A stretch of 64,000 bases of DNA from Ectothiorhodospira shaposhnikovii. Lineage in GTDB: Bacteria; Pseudomonadota; Gammaproteobacteria; Ectothiorhodospirales; Ectothiorhodospiraceae. The notes beneath the pieces are model-generated. The model saw only the letters and a program-made list of their open reading frames with translations, had not been told where the DNA came from and searched no databases. The stretch lies in NCBI RefSeq assembly GCF_022227765.1, contig NZ_JAJMLZ010000010.1, positions 81,501-145,500 on the forward strand. Reading direction: 5' to 3'. Positions 8,914 to 18,392 of the stretch are shown piece after piece. The position numbers and the translations under genes were made by a program. Every line of letters begins with the position of its first letter. The stretch's first letter is position 1.

Positions 8914-11007
8914 CTAACCCGTTTCCCTACCGACGGTGGCCACCACCCGGATCTGCTTGCTGTCCGGTATTTCCGTGTAGGCCAGGACATGGAGCCCGCG
9001 TACCGCCGAACGCAGCCAGCGGGACATCCAGGGCCGGATGTCCGGCGACACCACCAACACGGAAGGTTCGCCCGACATCTCCTGACGCTGGGAGGCCTCT
9101 GCGATGGAACGCTGCAGGCGTTCGGCCAGTCCGGGTTCGATCCCGAGTCCTGCGCCGCTGCCTCCCTGTGAGGATTTCTGCAATATCTGTTCCAACGCTG
9201 GATCAATGGCCAGCAAAGGCAGTTCCGATGCGGTTCCCACAATGTTTTGGACAATGGCCCGCGACAGGGAGACCCGGACCGCGGCCGTCAATGCGTCAGG
9301 ATCCTGACTCTTGGCACCATGCTCCGCCAATGTTTCGGCGATGGTGCGCATGTCCCGTACCGGGATCTGCTCCGCCAACAGGTTCTGCATCACCTTGAGC
9401 ACCACCCCCAGTGCCAGGGTCTTGGGCACCAGGTTTTCCACCAGCTTGGGTGAATGCTTGGCCAAGGTGTCCAGCAGGTGCTGGACCTCCTCGTGGCCCA
9501 GCAGTTCATGGGCATGGTCACGCAGGATCTGAGACAGATGGGTGGCAATCACCGTCCCCGCGTCCACCACCGTATAGCCCAGCCCCTGGGCCTCCTCCCG
9601 CTGCGCCGGATCGATCCAGAGCGCATCCAGACCGAAGGTCGGGTCCTTGGTGGGCGTCCCCTTCACCTGACCGAAGACCTGTCCGGGATTGATGGCCAGT
9701 TCTCGGTCCGGGAACACCTCGCCCTCCCCCGTGGTCACGCCCATCAGGGTGAGCCGATAGTGATTAGGCCCCAGGTCCAGGTTGTCGCGGATGTGCACCG
9801 GCTGAATCAGGAAACCCAGTTCCTGGGACAACTTGCGCCGCACGCCCTTGATCCGGGCCATCAGCTGCCCCCCCTGGGAACGGTCCACCAGCGGGATCAG
9901 GCGATATCCCACCTCCAGACCCACCAGATCCACCGGCGGCACGTCATCCCAGGTCAATTCCTTCATCTCCGGACTGGTGGGGGGCGGCGCCTCCTCATCC
10001 AGCGCCCGGGCCACGGCGGCCTCCTCGGCGACGCGCTGCTGGCTCATCAGGTAGGCGCCGGCGCCCATCAGGGCCCCCAGACTCAGAAACACCATATTTG
10101 GCATACCGGGCACCAGTCCCAGGGCACCAACGATGCCGCCCGCCACATAGAGGGCGCGGGGAGAACCGAACAACTGCTTGACGACCTGCTGGCCCATGTC
10201 CTGGGCGGTCGACACCCGGGTCACGATAATGGCCGTGGCCGATGACAGCACCAGCGAAGGAATCTGTGCCACCAGGCCGTCGCCGATGGTCAGCAGAACG
10301 TAGTTGGTGGCCGCATCCCCCACACTCATGCCGTGTTGCAGGGTACCGATCACCAAGCCACCGACGATGTTGATGAACAGGATCAGGATGCCGGCGATGG
10401 CATCCCCCCGGACAAACTTGCTGGCACCGTCCATGGAACCGTAGAAGTCGGCCTCCTGGGCCACCTCCTCCCGGCGCTTACGGGCCTCGTCCTGGGAGAT
10501 CAGCCCCGAGTTGAGATCGGCGTCGATGGCCATCTGCTTGCCGGGCATGGCATCCAGGGTGAAGCGGGCGCTCACTTCGGAGACACGGCCGGCGCCCTTG
10601 GTCACCACCACGAAGTTGATGATCACGAGGATGGCAAACACCACCAGGCCCACGGCGTAGTTGCCGCCCACCACGAAATCGCCGAAGGCCTGGATCACAT
10701 TGCCCGCCGCATCGGTGCCGGTATGTCCTTCCAGCAGGATGACCCGGGTCGAGGCCACATTCAGGGCCAGGCGCAGCAGGGTGGCCACCAGCAGTATGGT
10801 GGGGAACACCGCGAATTCCAGCGGGCGCGGGGTGTATACCGCCACCAGGATCACCACCAGGGAAAGGGCGATGTTGAAGGTGAACAGCAGATCCAGGGCC
10901 AGCGGCGGCAGCGGGATGACCATCATGGCCAGCAACGCCATCAGCAGCAACGGCGCTCCCAGCCCCATGCGGTTCACATTCTTCAGACTGTCTGCAAAGC
11001 TCGCCAT
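8914..11007 (-). CDS. flhA: Flagellar type III export gate protein FlhA
   Basis: A 697-residue core component of the flagellar export apparatus. The N-terminal half has about eight membrane helices to around residue 330. It includes the conserved cytoplasmic loop near 140-200 (RVSEVSARFTLDAMPGKQMA), typical of the FHIPEP family. The C-terminal half is the cytosolic domain that docks chaperone-substrate complexes and forms the nonameric ring. Length matches the family. The ATG at 11007 directly abuts the flhB stop, so the two genes are co-transcribed. Confidence 0.97.
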   Translation of the reverse strand: MASFADSLKNVNRMGLGAPLLLMALLAMMVIPLPPLALDLLFTFNIALSLVVILVAVYTPRPLEFAVFPTILLVATLLRLALNVASTRVILLEGHTGTDAAGNVIQAFGDFVVGGNYAVGLVVFAILVIINFVVVTKGAGRVSEVSARFTLDAMPGKQMAIDADLNSGLISQDEARKRREEVAQEADFYGSMDGASKFVRGDAIAGILILFINIVGGLVIGTLQHGMSVGDAATNYVLLTIGDGLVAQIPSLVLSSATAIIVTRVSTAQDMGQQVVKQLFGSPRALYVAGGIVGALGLVPGMPNMVFLSLGALMGAGAYLMSQQRVAEEAAVARALDEEAPPPTSPEMKELTWDDVPPVDLVGLEVGYRLIPLVDRSQGGQLMARIKGVRRKLSQELGFLIQPVHIRDNLDLGPNHYRLTLMGVTTGEGEVFPDRELAINPGQVFGQVKGTPTKDPTFGLDALWIDPAQREEAQGLGYTVVDAGTVIATHLSQILRDHAHELLGHEEVQHLLDTLAKHSPKLVENLVPKTLALGVVLKVMQNLLAEQIPVRDMRTIAETLAEHGAKSQDPDALTAAVRVSLSRAIVQNIVGTASELPLLAIDPALEQILQKSSQGGSGAGLGIEPGLAERLQRSIAEASQRQEMSGEPSVLVVSPDIRPWMSRWLRSAVRGLHVLAYTEIPDSKQIRVVATVGRETG

Positions 11008-12165
11008 TTATGCATTCTCCGCAGGCGGCACATCACGTTTGAGAAACTCTTCCGGCACCGGCAGATCGGTAGGCGGTGTCGGCACCATCCCGCCTTCACG
11101 CAGCGCGGCACGCAACTGGTAGACATAGGCCAGCACCTGGGCCACGGCGACATAGAGTCCGGCGGGGATCTCCTGCTCCAGACGGGTGCTGTAGTACAGC
11201 GCCCGGGCCAGGGGCGGCGCCGACAGGAGGGTGACACCGGACTGTCTGGCCACCTCCCGGATCTCCCCCGCCACCAGATCCGCCCCCTTGGCCACCACCC
11301 GGGGCGCCCCGCCCTTCTGCTGGTCATACTTCAGGGCCACCGCAAAATGGGTCGGGTTGGTCACCACCACATCGGCCTTGGGCACCTCGGCCATCATGCG
11401 GCGCCGGGACACCTCGTACTGGAGCTGACGCACCTTGCTCTTGACCTCCGGCTTGCCTTCGGTCTCCTTGAACTCATCCTTGACCTCCTGCTTGGTCATG
11501 CGCAGCTGGCGCTGGTGATTCCACAACTGGAACGGCACATCAATCATGACCACCAGGATCAGGGCCACGCTCAGGGCGACGAAGGTCCAGGCGATCATGT
11601 AGCCGGCGCTCACCACGCCCGGCACCATCTCCTGCCCCCCCAACCCCAGCAGGCGATCGGAAAACTGCCAGAGGATGCCCATTGCCACCACCGCGATCAG
11701 GGAGAACTTGGCCAGGGTCTTGGCCAGTTCCATCAGTCCCTGGGGACCGAAGATGCGCTTGAGCCCCTTGATGGGGCTGAGCTTGTCCGGCTTGGGCTGG
11801 AGTCCCTTGAGACGAAAGCGCCCCCCGCCCATGACCACCGGCCCGGTGATGGCGGCAATCACCAGGACCAGGAACATGGGGGCTAGGATCATCAGTGCCT
11901 CGCCGATGCGTGCCTGCAGCGCCACCATCATGAAGGAGGGATCAAAGATGCGATCCCGATCGATGATCAGGCTATTTCGGATCAGGGCCTGGATATGATT
12001 GAGAAACGCTCCGCCGAACAGCAGCAAGGTGGTGGACCCGGTGAGCAGTACCAAGGTGGTGTTGAGTTCCTTGGAACTGGCCACCTGCCCTTTGTCCTGG
12101 GCGTCCCGCAGGCGTTTGGGCGTCGGTTGTTCTGTTTTTTCCTGTGAGGATTCATTCTCGGCCAT
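11008..12165 (-). CDS. flhB: Flagellar export switch protein FlhB
   Basis: A 385-residue membrane protein that switches export from rod/hook to filament substrates. The N-terminus (SSQEKTEQPTPKRLRDAQDK) is diagnostic of FlhB. Four membrane helices lie between about residues 35 and 210. The self-cleaving NPTH motif is intact at residues 270-273 (VVVTNPTHFAVALKY). The ATG at 12165 lies three bases after the fliR stop. It is the last gene of the fliL-to-flhB run and is followed immediately by flhA. Confidence 0.97.
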   Translation of the reverse strand: MAENESSQEKTEQPTPKRLRDAQDKGQVASSKELNTTLVLLTGSTTLLLFGGAFLNHIQALIRNSLIIDRDRIFDPSFMMVALQARIGEALMILAPMFLVLVIAAITGPVVMGGGRFRLKGLQPKPDKLSPIKGLKRIFGPQGLMELAKTLAKFSLIAVVAMGILWQFSDRLLGLGGQEMVPGVVSAGYMIAWTFVALSVALILVVMIDVPFQLWNHQRQLRMTKQEVKDEFKETEGKPEVKSKVRQLQYEVSRRRMMAEVPKADVVVTNPTHFAVALKYDQQKGGAPRVVAKGADLVAGEIREVARQSGVTLLSAPPLARALYYSTRLEQEIPAGLYVAVAQVLAYVYQLRAALREGGMVPTPPTDLPVPEEFLKRDVPPAENA

Positions 12166-12168
12166 GGC

Positions 12169-12945
12169 CTAGCCTCCCAGGATGCGCTGGATGAGTCCGA
12201 ACCCGGCCATGGCCAGATCACGGATACGGGGTTCCAGGGTGGGCAGATTAAGCATGATGAGGACGAAACCCAGCATGATCATCATGGGAAAGCCCACCGC
12301 GAAGATGTTGAGTTGGGGCGAGGCCCGGGTGATCACGCCCATGGACAGGTTCACCATCAGCATGGCCGCCACGATGGGCAGCCCCACCAGCAAGGCCCCC
12401 ACGTACATGGCGGACCCGAAGCTCGCCACGCCCCAGAAATCCACCCGGGTCAGCCCATCGACACCGATGGGCATGAGGTAGAAGCTCTGCAACAACATGT
12501 CCAGCAGCGCGACATGGCCGTTCATGGCCAGGAACATCAGGGTACCCATGATCACGAAGAACTGGGACACCACCGGCACCTGGACCCCCATGGCGGGATC
12601 CACCATGGAGGCATAGCCCAGCCCCATGGACAGGGCGATGGACTCACCGGCCATGGTCAGGGCGCTCATGACCATCTGAAAGATGAACCCCATGGTCACC
12701 CCGATCAGCACCTGCTGGAGGGTGACGATCAACCCTTCCATGCTCAGGGGCTGCACGGCGGGCGCCGCCGGCAGCAGAGGAGCGATCAGCAGGGCCAGGA
12801 CCATGGCAAGGACCAGACGCACCCGCAACGGCACCGTCCCCGCGCCGAAGATCGGCGCCGCCATCAGCATCGCGCCGATGCGCACGAACGGCCACAGGAA
12901 GGCGGTGACCAGGGCGATGAGTTCGGTGTCGGTGAAATTGAACAT
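12169..12945 (-). CDS. fliR: Flagellar export gate protein FliR
   Basis: A 258-residue, highly hydrophobic protein with about six membrane helices. It starts MFNFTDTELIALVTAFLWPF and has the family-typical PIFGAGTVPLRVRLVLA region and the SPQLNIFAVGFPMMI segment. Together with FliP and FliQ it forms the helical export gate (P5Q4R1 in characterised systems). It lies between fliQ and flhB with short gaps (12 and 3 bases). Confidence 0.96.
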   Translation of the reverse strand: MFNFTDTELIALVTAFLWPFVRIGAMLMAAPIFGAGTVPLRVRLVLAMVLALLIAPLLPAAPAVQPLSMEGLIVTLQQVLIGVTMGFIFQMVMSALTMAGESIALSMGLGYASMVDPAMGVQVPVVSQFFVIMGTLMFLAMNGHVALLDMLLQSFYLMPIGVDGLTRVDFWGVASFGSAMYVGALLVGLPIVAAMLMVNLSMGVITRASPQLNIFAVGFPMMIMLGFVLIMLNLPTLEPRIRDLAMAGFGLIQRILGG

Positions 12946-12957
12946 GACCGATGACGC

Positions 12958-13227
12958 CTACCCGATCAGCCCGGGGATGCTCTCATAGAGCCGCAGGCAG
13001 TAATCCACCAACAGATCCAGCATCCAGCCGCCGGCGATCACCAGGGCCGCAAACATGCCCAGCAGCTTGGGAATGAAGGACAGGGTCATTTCCTGGATCG
13101 AGGTGGCGGCCTGGATCATGCCAATGAACAGACCGATGGCCAGGGCGGTCAGCAGCACCGGCGCGGCGATCAGCACGATGACCCACACGGCCTGCTGCCC
13201 CACTTCCACCACGGTATCCGGCGTCAT
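12958..13227 (-). CDS. fliQ: Flagellar export gate protein FliQ
   Basis: An 89-residue protein with two membrane helices (about 15-38 and 50-72) joined by a loop containing QAATSIQEMTLSFIPK, the signature of the FliQ/SpaQ family. The second of two in-frame ATGs, at 13227, is preferred because GAGGAG lies seven bases upstream. It also gives the standard MTP N-terminus and standard length. It is part of the export gate with FliP and FliR. Confidence 0.96.
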   Translation of the reverse strand: MTPDTVVEVGQQAVWVIVLIAAPVLLTALAIGLFIGMIQAATSIQEMTLSFIPKLLGMFAALVIAGGWMLDLLVDYCLRLYESIPGLIG

Positions 13228-13245
13228 CGGCATGCTCCTCGCGGT

Positions 13246-13995
13246 TCAGACAAAGAAACTGGTGGCCAGGGTGCTCATGATCATCGCCCAGCCGTCCACC
13301 AGCACGAACAGCATGATCTTGAACGGCAGGGAGATGATCAGCGGGGAGAGCATCATCATGCCCATGGACATGAGCACGCTGGCCACCACCAGGTCGATGA
13401 TCAGAAATGGAATCAGGATCAGGAAGCCGATCTGGAAGGCGGTCTTGAGTTCACTGGTGATGAACGAGGGTACCAGGACGGAAAAAGGTACATCCTCGGG
13501 TCCCTCGAAACCGTCATGCCCGGCAATGCGGGCAAACATGGCAATGTCCGTCTCCCGGGTCTGCTCCAGCATGAAGTCCCGCAGCGGCACCCAGGCCCGC
13601 TTGACCATCTCCTCCTGACCGATCTCCTCGGCCATGAAGGGCTGGATGGCCTGCTCGTTCACCGCCTGAAAGACCGGCGCCATGATGAAGAAGGTCAGGA
13701 AAAGGGCCAGTCCGATCAGGATCTGATTGGAAGGGGTCTGAGTGGTGCCGATGCCCTGGCGCAGGATCCCCAGCACGATAATGATCCGGGTGAAGGAGGT
13801 CATCATGATGAGGGCTGCCGGCAGCACGCTCATCAGGGTCATGAGGATCAGGATCTGCAGCGTGACCGAATAGGTCTGAGTACCGCCCGGATCCGTGTCC
13901 ACCGACAGCAGCGGGATACCGGCCTGCGCCATCACCGGAGCGGCCGGCCACAGGAGCAGCAGCAGCGCCAGGGGTGACAGCAGCAGCGCCCTCAT
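13246..13995 (-). CDS. fliP: Flagellar export gate protein FliP
   Basis: A 249-residue protein with a cleavable N-terminal signal ([16 protein letters not shown]) and four membrane helices. It has the family motifs [20 protein letters not shown] near the N-terminus and [21 protein letters not shown] near the C-terminus (fewer than 20 residues of each are needed to recognise it). FliP is the scaffold of the export gate. The ATG overlaps the fliO stop as ATGA, which implies coupled translation. It is found between fliO and fliQ as in most proteobacteria. Confidence 0.97.
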   Translation of the reverse strand: MRALLLSPLALLLLLWPAAPVMAQAGIPLLSVDTDPGGTQTYSVTLQILILMTLMSVLPAALIMMTSFTRIIIVLGILRQGIGTTQTPSNQILIGLALFLTFFIMAPVFQAVNEQAIQPFMAEEIGQEEMVKRAWVPLRDFMLEQTRETDIAMFARIAGHDGFEGPEDVPFSVLVPSFITSELKTAFQIGFLILIPFLIIDLVVASVLMSMGMMMLSPLIISLPFKIMLFVLVDGWAMIMSTLATSFFV

Positions 13996-14447
13996 GACGT
14001 CCCTCCCTGCCGGCCCATGGCTTGACGCAGGCGCTCGGCAAAACCGCCGCCATGACGGCCCTGGGTCGCGACACCCTCCCCGGTCCGGACCGGCGCATCC
14101 AGGACATGCAGGGTCTGCACCCGGCCCGGCGCCACCCCCAGCAACAACTGGGTCTCGCCCACCTGGACCAGGACCATGCGCTCGCGGGCCCCCAGGGAGA
14201 CCGCACCGAGCACCCGCAGCTCTCCGGACACCCCGCTGTGCATGCCGCCCATGCGGCGCATCATGAAGCCCAGCAACAGGATGGCGAAGATCACCAGGAT
14301 CAGGCCCATCACCAGTTGTCCCAGATAGGCAGCGCCATCCCCCGTGATGCCCGGTCCGGGCACCCCCCCTCCCGACTCACCCGCCGACACGGCCAGGGGC
14401 ATGAGCAGAAGCAGCACCACACCGATGAAGGGCTTGAGTAGGGACAT
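13992..14447 (-). CDS. fliO: Flagellar biosynthesis protein FliO
   Basis: About 151 residues with a signal-like N-terminus and one central membrane helix ([19 protein letters not shown]). A cytoplasmic domain follows with the FliO pattern [19 protein letters not shown]. FliO assists assembly of the FliP ring. The ATG at 14447 is chosen because GAGG lies six bases upstream. The GTG at 14459, overlapping the fliN stop, has no separate ribosome-binding site. Sequence conservation in this family is low, but position between fliN and fliP makes the call firm. Confidence 0.92.
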   Translation of the reverse strand: MSLLKPFIGVVLLLLMPLAVSAGESGGGVPGPGITGDGAAYLGQLVMGLILVIFAILLLGFMMRRMGGMHSGVSGELRVLGAVSLGARERMVLVQVGETQLLLGVAPGRVQTLHVLDAPVRTGEGVATQGRHGGGFAERLRQAMGRQGGTS

Positions 14448-14455
14448 GGGACGCC

Positions 14456-14986
14456 TCACTTGAGCTTGCGAACCCGTTCCGCCGGGCTGATCACGTCGGT
14501 CAGGCGGATACCGAACTTCTCGTTCACCACCACCACCTCGCCATGGGCCACCAGGGTGCCGTTGACCATCACGTCCAGGGGTTCTCCGGCCAGGCGATCC
14601 AGTTCCACCACGGAACCCTGGTTGAGCTGCAGCAGGTTACGGATGGGGATCCTGGTCCGCCCGATTTCCATGGAGATGGTCACGGGCACATCCAGGATCA
14701 CACCCAGGTTGACCTCGGCACCGCCCTCGGCACCCCGACCGGGGGTGGCTTCGGCACCCAGATCCTCAAAGGACATTCTGGGCGTGGGATCCTTCCAGGC
14801 ATTACCCTTGTTGGCGGCCTCGCCACTCGCGGCACCGCCTGCATCCTGTGCGCCCCCGGCGGCCTCATCGGCGGCCGGGGCACTCCCTCCGGCCTTCTGG
14901 TCCGCCTCGGCCTGTTCGGCCAGGGCCGCCGCCCAGATATCCTCTTCTTCGGCTTCGGGTTTGTTGTCCTGATCTTTGTCACTCAT
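14456..14986 (-). CDS. fliN: Flagellar switch protein FliN
   Basis: About 176 residues, longer than the typical 130-140. An acidic alanine/glycine-rich N-terminal extension (to about residue 85) precedes the SpoA/C-ring domain. That domain has VNLGVILDVPVTISMEIGRT and LLQLNQGSVVELDRLAGEPL patterns characteristic of FliN. Four FliN subunits bind each FliM in the C-ring. The ATG at 14986 has AGGA eight bases upstream and is preferred over two earlier in-frame ATGs. The gene follows fliM by 20 bases. Confidence 0.95.
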   Translation of the reverse strand: MSDKDQDNKPEAEEEDIWAAALAEQAEADQKAGGSAPAADEAAGGAQDAGGAASGEAANKGNAWKDPTPRMSFEDLGAEATPGRGAEGGAEVNLGVILDVPVTISMEIGRTRIPIRNLLQLNQGSVVELDRLAGEPLDVMVNGTLVAHGEVVVVNEKFGIRLTDVISPAERVRKLK

Positions 14987-15006
14987 GGAGGTCATCCTCG
15001 CTGTAT

Positions 15007-15987
15007 TCATTCACTGAGCCGGATCGGCCCGGTAATCTTGATGGCATTGAAACCGTCCGACGTGCCGAAACGACCGCGAAACACGGGGATGCCCTCGGCC
15101 CGGATCGTGACTTCCTCGGGAATTTCCACCGGAATGATGTCACCGGGCTTGAGGTTGATCATGTCGGCCACGGTGAGCTCGGTCTCCGTCAGCTTGGCGG
15201 TGAGTTCCACCTGCACCATCTTGAGTTCCTCGCGCAGAGCCTTGACCCAGCGGTCATCCACGTCCGCCCGATCGCTCTGCAACCCCGTGTCCAGCTGTTC
15301 ACGGATGGGCTCGATCATGGAATACGGCATGGTCACGTGCATTTCACCGCCACCGCCGTCCAGTTCCACGTGAAAGGAGCAGACCACCACCACCTCGGTG
15401 GGGCTGACGATATTGGCGAACTGGGGATTGACCTCGGAGCGGTTGTATTCAAAGTCCAGATCCATCACCGGTGCCCAGGCCTTTTTCAGATCCGTAAAGG
15501 ACTGGTCCAGCAACATGCGGATCACCCGCAGTTCCGTCGGGGTGAACTCCCGCCCTTCGATCTTGGCGTGATAGCGACCGTCCCCGCCGAAGAAATTGTC
15601 CACCAGGATGAACACCAGCTTGGGGTCGAGCACGAACAGTGCGGTACCCCGCAGCGGCCGGACCCGGACCATGTTGAGGCTGGTGGGCACATACAGGGAG
15701 TGCACGTATTCCCCGAACTTCATCATCTTGACCCCGCCCACGGAAATCTCCGCCGAGCGACGCAGGAGTTCGAACAGCCCGATGCGCATGTAACGGGCAA
15801 AGCGCTCGTTGATCATCTCCAGGGTGGGCATGCGCCCCCGGACGATACGATCCTGGGTGGTCAGGTCGTATTCCCTGGCCACGCCATCGTGAGCGAGCAA
15901 CTGATCCTCGGTCTCCACCGCACCGCTGTCCACCCCGTGCAGCAGGGCATCAATCTCGTCCTGGGAAAGAAGATCACTGGTGGCCAT
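15007..15987 (-). CDS. fliM: Flagellar switch protein FliM
   Basis: A 326-residue C-ring protein that receives the CheY-P signal. The extreme N-terminus carries the CheY-binding motif LLSQDEIDALL (residues 6-16). The central CheC-like domain includes the family region YVHSLYVPTSLNMVRVRPL and the GGDGRYHAKIEGREFTPTE segment. The C-terminal SpoA domain binds FliN. The ATG at 15987 has GAGG seven bases upstream; a GTG one codon earlier is possible. It lies between fliL and fliN. Confidence 0.97.
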   Translation of the reverse strand: MATSDLLSQDEIDALLHGVDSGAVETEDQLLAHDGVAREYDLTTQDRIVRGRMPTLEMINERFARYMRIGLFELLRRSAEISVGGVKMMKFGEYVHSLYVPTSLNMVRVRPLRGTALFVLDPKLVFILVDNFFGGDGRYHAKIEGREFTPTELRVIRMLLDQSFTDLKKAWAPVMDLDFEYNRSEVNPQFANIVSPTEVVVVCSFHVELDGGGGEMHVTMPYSMIEPIREQLDTGLQSDRADVDDRWVKALREELKMVQVELTAKLTETELTVADMINLKPGDIIPVEIPEEVTIRAEGIPVFRGRFGTSDGFNAIKITGPIRLSE

Positions 15988-15996
15988 CACTCTGCC

Positions 15997-16494
15997 TCAC
16001 TGCATCACAAGACTGTTGAAGTACACCGCTTCCACCTGGGTGCGTTCTCCCCGCGTGCCCAGCACGTTGATCACTTCCTCCAGCACTTCGGCGCGAACCT
16101 GTTCCTTGCCTGCCTCGGTGATCAGATCGTCATAGGTCTTGTTGCCGATGAGGATCATCAGGTTATTGCGGATGACCGGCATGTGGCGGTTCACCCCGTC
16201 CAGCACGGCCTGATCCCGCGCCATGACCACGATGCCCACCTGCACGAAGCGTATCCGGCCCGAGCCCTGGAAATTCACCACCAGCGGAGGGTCCAGAGGC
16301 AGATAAATGGCCGGCCGCACCGGCTCCGGACGATCCTGCCCCGGCTCGCTACCGCCCAGCAGATACCAGGCAATCCCGCCGCCGGCCCCGGCGGCCACCA
16401 AGGTGGTCAGCAGAATGATCACTATCAGCTTCAGCATGCCGCCCTTGCCCTTGGTGGGCTTGGGGGCGGCGGTTTTTTCAGGTTTTTTGGCCAT
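15997..16494 (-). CDS. fliL: Flagellar basal body protein FliL
   Basis: A 165-residue single-pass inner-membrane protein. A basic cytoplasmic tail (MAKKPEKTAAPKPTKGKGG) precedes a helix at about 20-45. A periplasmic stomatin-like domain follows, containing YLPLDPPLVVNF and ending VYFNSLVMQ. FliL surrounds the stator units and supports torque. It is the first gene of the fliLMNOPQR-flhBA run and has its own sigma-54 promoter upstream (16528-16542). Confidence 0.95.
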   Translation of the reverse strand: MAKKPEKTAAPKPTKGKGGMLKLIVIILLTTLVAAGAGGGIAWYLLGGSEPGQDRPEPVRPAIYLPLDPPLVVNFQGSGRIRFVQVGIVVMARDQAVLDGVNRHMPVIRNNLMILIGNKTYDDLITEAGKEQVRAEVLEEVINVLGTRGERTQVEAVYFNSLVMQ

Positions 16495-16527
16495 GACTGC
16501 CTGGGCCTCCGTTTTTCATGGAAAGAA

Positions 16528-16542
16528 GCAACACCCGTGCCA
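16528..16542 (-). promoter_or_regulatory. Sigma-54 promoter of the fliL operon
   Basis: On the minus strand the sequence is TGGCACGGGTGTTGC, an exact match to the TGGCAC-N5-TTGC core of sigma-54 promoters with GG and GC ten bases apart. The predicted start of transcription is near 16516, about 22 bases before the fliL ATG. The 285-base gap between fliK and fliL (16495-16779) otherwise holds only a weak hairpin after fliK. FleQ or the FleR-like activator is the likely partner. Confidence 0.88.
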
Positions 16543-16779
16543 GATAAAAAAGAAACACAAAGTGCCATAAAATCAATTACCTGAGAACCAGGAACACCAG
16601 GACGTGACGAAATATTGACGACCGACGACAGCCACGGGACGACGGGCCGACACGGCCCGCCGGAAAGGCAAGGTGTACAGGGAGGGAATTATACGGTGGT
16701 CGGACAGGAGACGCCGCCCCGAAGAGGCGCGGCATCGACGACGGCACCTTCCGCGGCCGCTAGAGGCCGGGAAAGGTGA

Positions 16780-17856
16780 TCAGGCATAGGCATCCAGAAG
16801 GCCGGTACCGTTCGGATCGGCGGCGCCCGCGGTCCCGTCTCCGGCGACACGCGGATCGACACCGTCGGGATCATCCGGACGCAATCCGGCCTCGTCCCGA
16901 GCCATCTCGTCCTGTCCGCCGGCCTCGCGACCGGAAACATCCACATCACCCAACTGCACGCCGCTGTCGGCAAACATCTCCCGCAGCCTGGGCATGGCGG
17001 CATCCAGTGCCTCGCGGGCCTGGGGATGATGGGCCAGGAACTGAATATTGGCACGATCGCCCTCCATGGTGATGCGCACCTCCAGCGGCCCCAGGTGGGG
17101 TGGGCTCAACCTCAGTTCCGCCCCCTGCATGTTCTGGTTCACCATCCACAGGACCCGGCTGCCCACCGCCTGCCCCCAGTTGGGGCGTGACATCGGCACG
17201 TCCACATCCAGGGCACGCAGGGGGAGGGGCTGCGTCGGGGAATGGGGCTGGGCCTGACCGGCAGGCAATGTCTCGGCACTGGTCGGCGCCAGGGGAGCGG
17301 CCGCGTCACGCCCGCCCTCCCCGCCCAACCGGGCCACCAGGGCATGCAACGCCTGAGGCATGATCGGGCTCCCGTCCTGTTGTGCCGCTCCCGCGCCCTG
17401 CTGCCCGTGCAACACCTGGGTCAACGCCGCCGTCAGCGCGGTGAGCCCGCCCCCTTCCGGGCGACGATCCCCCCCGGGATTGAAGGATTCCCCGGCAATT
17501 CCCGGCAATCCCCGGCCCGTCTCGGCCAGTTGCTGCCATGCCGCCAGCAGGGAGGCCATTGCGGTATCGTCCCCCTCCTGCCGCAGATCCTCCAGGGTGA
17601 TGCCGGCCTCATCCATGAGCCGAGCCAGCCAGTCGGGCGGGAAAATCATCGCCGTCGGATCCTGCGCCAGCAAGGCATCCAGGGCCACGGACTGCATCGG
17701 GTCCGGATGGCCGCCCGTCAGCTGCTGCAACTGTCCCAGCAGGCTCAGGTGAAAATCGGCGCCCTCCCCGGTCAGGGCAGCGACAGGACTGCGCGAATCC
17801 CCCCCCAGGGCAGGCAGGGCGTTCAGTGCAGAAAAGGGCATGAATGACATGTTCAT
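16780..17856 (-). CDS. fliK: Flagellar hook-length control protein FliK
   Basis: About 358 residues when started at the ATG at 17856 (MNMSFMPFSALNALP), which has GAGGG about seven bases upstream. The first 220 residues are variable. The C-terminal domain is typical of FliK, with ELRLSPPHLGPLEVRITMEG and a helix LDAAMPRLREMFADSGVQL. FliK measures hook length and triggers the FlhB specificity switch. It follows fliJ by 70 bases and ends the fliE-to-fliK group before the sigma-54 promoter of fliL. Confidence 0.93.
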   Translation of the reverse strand: MNMSFMPFSALNALPALGGDSRSPVAALTGEGADFHLSLLGQLQQLTGGHPDPMQSVALDALLAQDPTAMIFPPDWLARLMDEAGITLEDLRQEGDDTAMASLLAAWQQLAETGRGLPGIAGESFNPGGDRRPEGGGLTALTAALTQVLHGQQGAGAAQQDGSPIMPQALHALVARLGGEGGRDAAAPLAPTSAETLPAGQAQPHSPTQPLPLRALDVDVPMSRPNWGQAVGSRVLWMVNQNMQGAELRLSPPHLGPLEVRITMEGDRANIQFLAHHPQAREALDAAMPRLREMFADSGVQLGDVDVSGREAGGQDEMARDEAGLRPDDPDGVDPRVAGDGTAGAADPNGTGLLDAYA

Positions 17857-17926
17857 GGCCAGACCCTCGACAGTATCAGGTGAGTCCCGAAATGATGATA
17901 AACGTTTGCAATATACGGGCCAGGAA

Positions 17927-18367
17927 TCACTCGATGTCATGTCGCCGGCGACCGTTACGGTCGTCCTGCTCCGCCTGTTCCCGTCGGTCCTGCGCCCTGC
18001 GCTCTTCGTGCTGGAACTGTTCGACCACACGATTGAGGGCCTCGGTCTTGCCCCGGGCCTCCACCCAACGCCCACGGCTCATTTCCAGTTCGCGCCGAGC
18101 GGCGGCCACCAGCCTCGCCTGCTGTTCGATCGCTTCATTGAGACGGTGCAGAAACAGGCGGTAGTCCCGCACCGACATGCCGGTCATGCCCACCCCGCTT
18201 TGGGACTCGAAGCGCTGGGCATACTCGTCACGGTAGCTGCTCAGCTCCTCCAGACGCGCGACGCGCTCTTCCAGGGCCTGCTGTGATTGACCCAGGCGCT
18301 GTGCGGCCAGTTGCTGGCGGTTATCCGCCACCTGTACCACGGGTTCCATGCGTTTGGATCGATTCAT
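17927..18367 (-). CDS. fliJ: Flagellar export protein FliJ
   Basis: A 146-residue, highly charged protein predicted to be a long antiparallel coiled coil, rich in arginine, glutamate and glutamine. FliJ links the FliI hexamer to FlhA and helps cycle export chaperones. Sequence conservation in the family is weak. Length, coiled-coil composition and location directly after fliI support the call. The ATG at 18367 has GAGG eight bases upstream. Confidence 0.9.
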   Translation of the reverse strand: MNRSKRMEPVVQVADNRQQLAAQRLGQSQQALEERVARLEELSSYRDEYAQRFESQSGVGMTGMSVRDYRLFLHRLNEAIEQQARLVAAARRELEMSRGRWVEARGKTEALNRVVEQFQHEERRAQDRREQAEQDDRNGRRRHDIE

Positions 18368-18392
18368 GACCTACCTCTCTGGTTACAGCCCA

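Noticed and set aside
10333..11886. A 517-codon open frame on the plus strand opposite flhB and flhA.
   Set aside because: It is His/Gln/Gly-rich, has no domain and lies opposite two clear genes. Such frames are expected in GC-rich DNA.
16688..16693. Sigma-70 promoter with TATAAT in the fliK-fliL gap (minus strand).
   Set aside because: The -10 box is perfect, but there is no acceptable -35 box at 16-18 bases. The sigma-54 site is much better placed.
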